From Taibaiella lutea (GTDB lineage: Bacteria > Bacteroidota > Bacteroidia > Chitinophagales > Chitinophagaceae), in assembly GCF_008629695.1 (NCBI RefSeq), contig NZ_VWSH01000001.1:523990-587989 (forward strand): a DNA stretch of 64,000 nucleotides. The letters are read 5' to 3'. How positions within the stretch are numbered: position 1 is the stretch's first letter; every line of letters starts with the position of its first letter. The translations under genes were made by a program, and so were the position numbers. This document shows positions 63,345-64,000 of the stretch, one piece after another. The notes beneath the pieces were generated by a model, which was not told the DNA's origin, made no database searches, and saw only the letters and a program-made list of their open reading frames with translations.

Positions 63345-63968
63345 ATGAAAAAAATATTAATAATTTTATTCTTTATTTCGAGCATAAATTCATTAAATGC
63401 ACAGAAAAACACAGACCCTGTTTCATTATTCAAAATGATGCTTTTCTTAGATAAAGACAATGTTGTATTTAGAGGAATGGATACAAATGTTGTAAAAAAT
63501 GATTCTTTGTATGATGTGTTTCGAGACTATTATAATATATCTTTTGACACTTTAAAGCCAAATAATAACTTGGCTTTACGTGATTATTTTCAATTTTACA
63601 GACTAGATATTCGAAAATTGAAAGGGAATCGAAAATTACAAAATAACGAAGCACAATATATAGGCATTTTTACAGGTACTATGCAAGAATATATTTTAGC
63701 AATGAACTTAGAAACTGGAATTTGCTATAGATTGCAAGGCTTTAGAGGTAATGATTTTTTGATGTTTTTGACAGACTTCAAAGACATGTATAAAGAAAAG
63801 GAACAAAAGCCATTATCTAACTCAACATTCCTTAAAAAGTATAATGTGGACGGCTTGGATTTTGAATGCTTGTATAAAGGATTGAGAGCAAAAGATTATG
63901 ACAGTGAAAAATATCCGTGCTTAAAAAGATGCAGCGATCCTTTCAAAGCCCATGCTCCAATTAGGTAG
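63345..63968 (+). CDS. Exported candidate immunity protein for the Rhs toxin
   Basis: The 207-residue protein begins MKKILIILFFISSINSLNAQ, a clean signal peptide, so it works in the periplasm or outer membrane. The start lies 2 bases after the Rhs stop, giving tight coupling. The mature part is mixed alpha/beta (DPVSLFKMMLFLDKDNVVFR, YIGIFTGTMQEYILAMNLET, then LDFECLYKGLRAKDYDS) and AT-rich like the toxin end. No family was recognised. Position, size and export all fit an immunity protein against a periplasmic-acting Rhs toxin. This is inference from position. Confidence 0.65.
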   Translation: MKKILIILFFISSINSLNAQKNTDPVSLFKMMLFLDKDNVVFRGMDTNVVKNDSLYDVFRDYYNISFDTLKPNNNLALRDYFQFYRLDIRKLKGNRKLQNNEAQYIGIFTGTMQEYILAMNLETGICYRLQGFRGNDFLMFLTDFKDMYKEKEQKPLSNSTFLKKYNVDGLDFECLYKGLRAKDYDSEKYPCLKRCSDPFKAHAPIR

Positions 63969-64000
63969 ATAATGTTTCAAAATTGGTGTTACTTAAAAAT

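Overview
The window comes from a member of the Bacteroidota, most likely a Chitinophagaceae/Sphingobacteriia-type bacterium of moderate GC (family placement is inference). Supporting signs are type IX secretion (T9SS) sorting tails of both kinds (gliding-motility type B and 'YPNP' type A), a bacillithiol gene (bshA), the lipoprotein TamL paired with TamB, DUF3127 and DUF4836 proteins, and promoter -7 boxes of the form TAnnTTTG. No rRNA, tRNA, transposase or CRISPR array was seen.

1-16.4 kb is mostly housekeeping and envelope genes. It holds the end of a T9SS adhesin, prfA, a Wzz-like/Wzy-like polysaccharide pair, a reduced methyltransferase-like gene with folA, a small cytochrome c, bshA, a methyltransferase, a YoeB-type toxin-antitoxin pair, fmt, an ECF sigma factor operon (sigma, a repeat-bearing single-pass membrane protein, a Spy-like periplasmic protein), a large lectin/PKD T9SS protein and a glycosyltransferase. 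16.5-20.1 kb is a redox/copper-looking locus: an 11-cysteine exported peptide, an MbnP-like protein with a T9SS tail, and two tandem MauG/MbnH-type diheme peroxidases, closed by a strong hairpin and a short 21-bp tandem repeat.

20.4-43.4 kb holds a T9SS beta-propeller-like protein, an isoaspartyl peptidase, a DUF1835 protein, a cupin, a secreted subtilase, an RsmB-like rRNA methyltransferase, an HdeD-like membrane protein, the tamB-tamL pair (about 7.4 kb), a giant NtrY-like histidine kinase, mazG, def and a TetA-like MFS pump. 43.4-51.9 kb holds an unusual small protein, a GlmU-like protein, tpiA, a DUF3127 protein with an SSB-like tip, a DUF4836 lipoprotein, lepB, an alpha/beta hydrolase, aroK and a DUF423 protein.

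51.86-52.71 kb has no gene but is dense in structure: three successive hairpins (one with 20-bp perfect arms), an array of about fifteen degenerate 22-bp units built on AGGT...ACCT, and an inverted pair of REP-like elements. 53.2-64.0 kb is an accessory module: a coiled-coil/barrel protein, a large exported SpvB/YD-type protein, and a 1490-residue exported Rhs protein. The variable C-terminus of the Rhs protein carries a zinc-protease HEFGH motif. Two bases further on lies an exported 207-residue candidate immunity gene. Base composition changes sharply to AT-rich inside the Rhs core, as expected for exchangeable toxin/immunity cassettes. This module and the MbnP/peroxidase locus are the best candidates for undescribed biology here.
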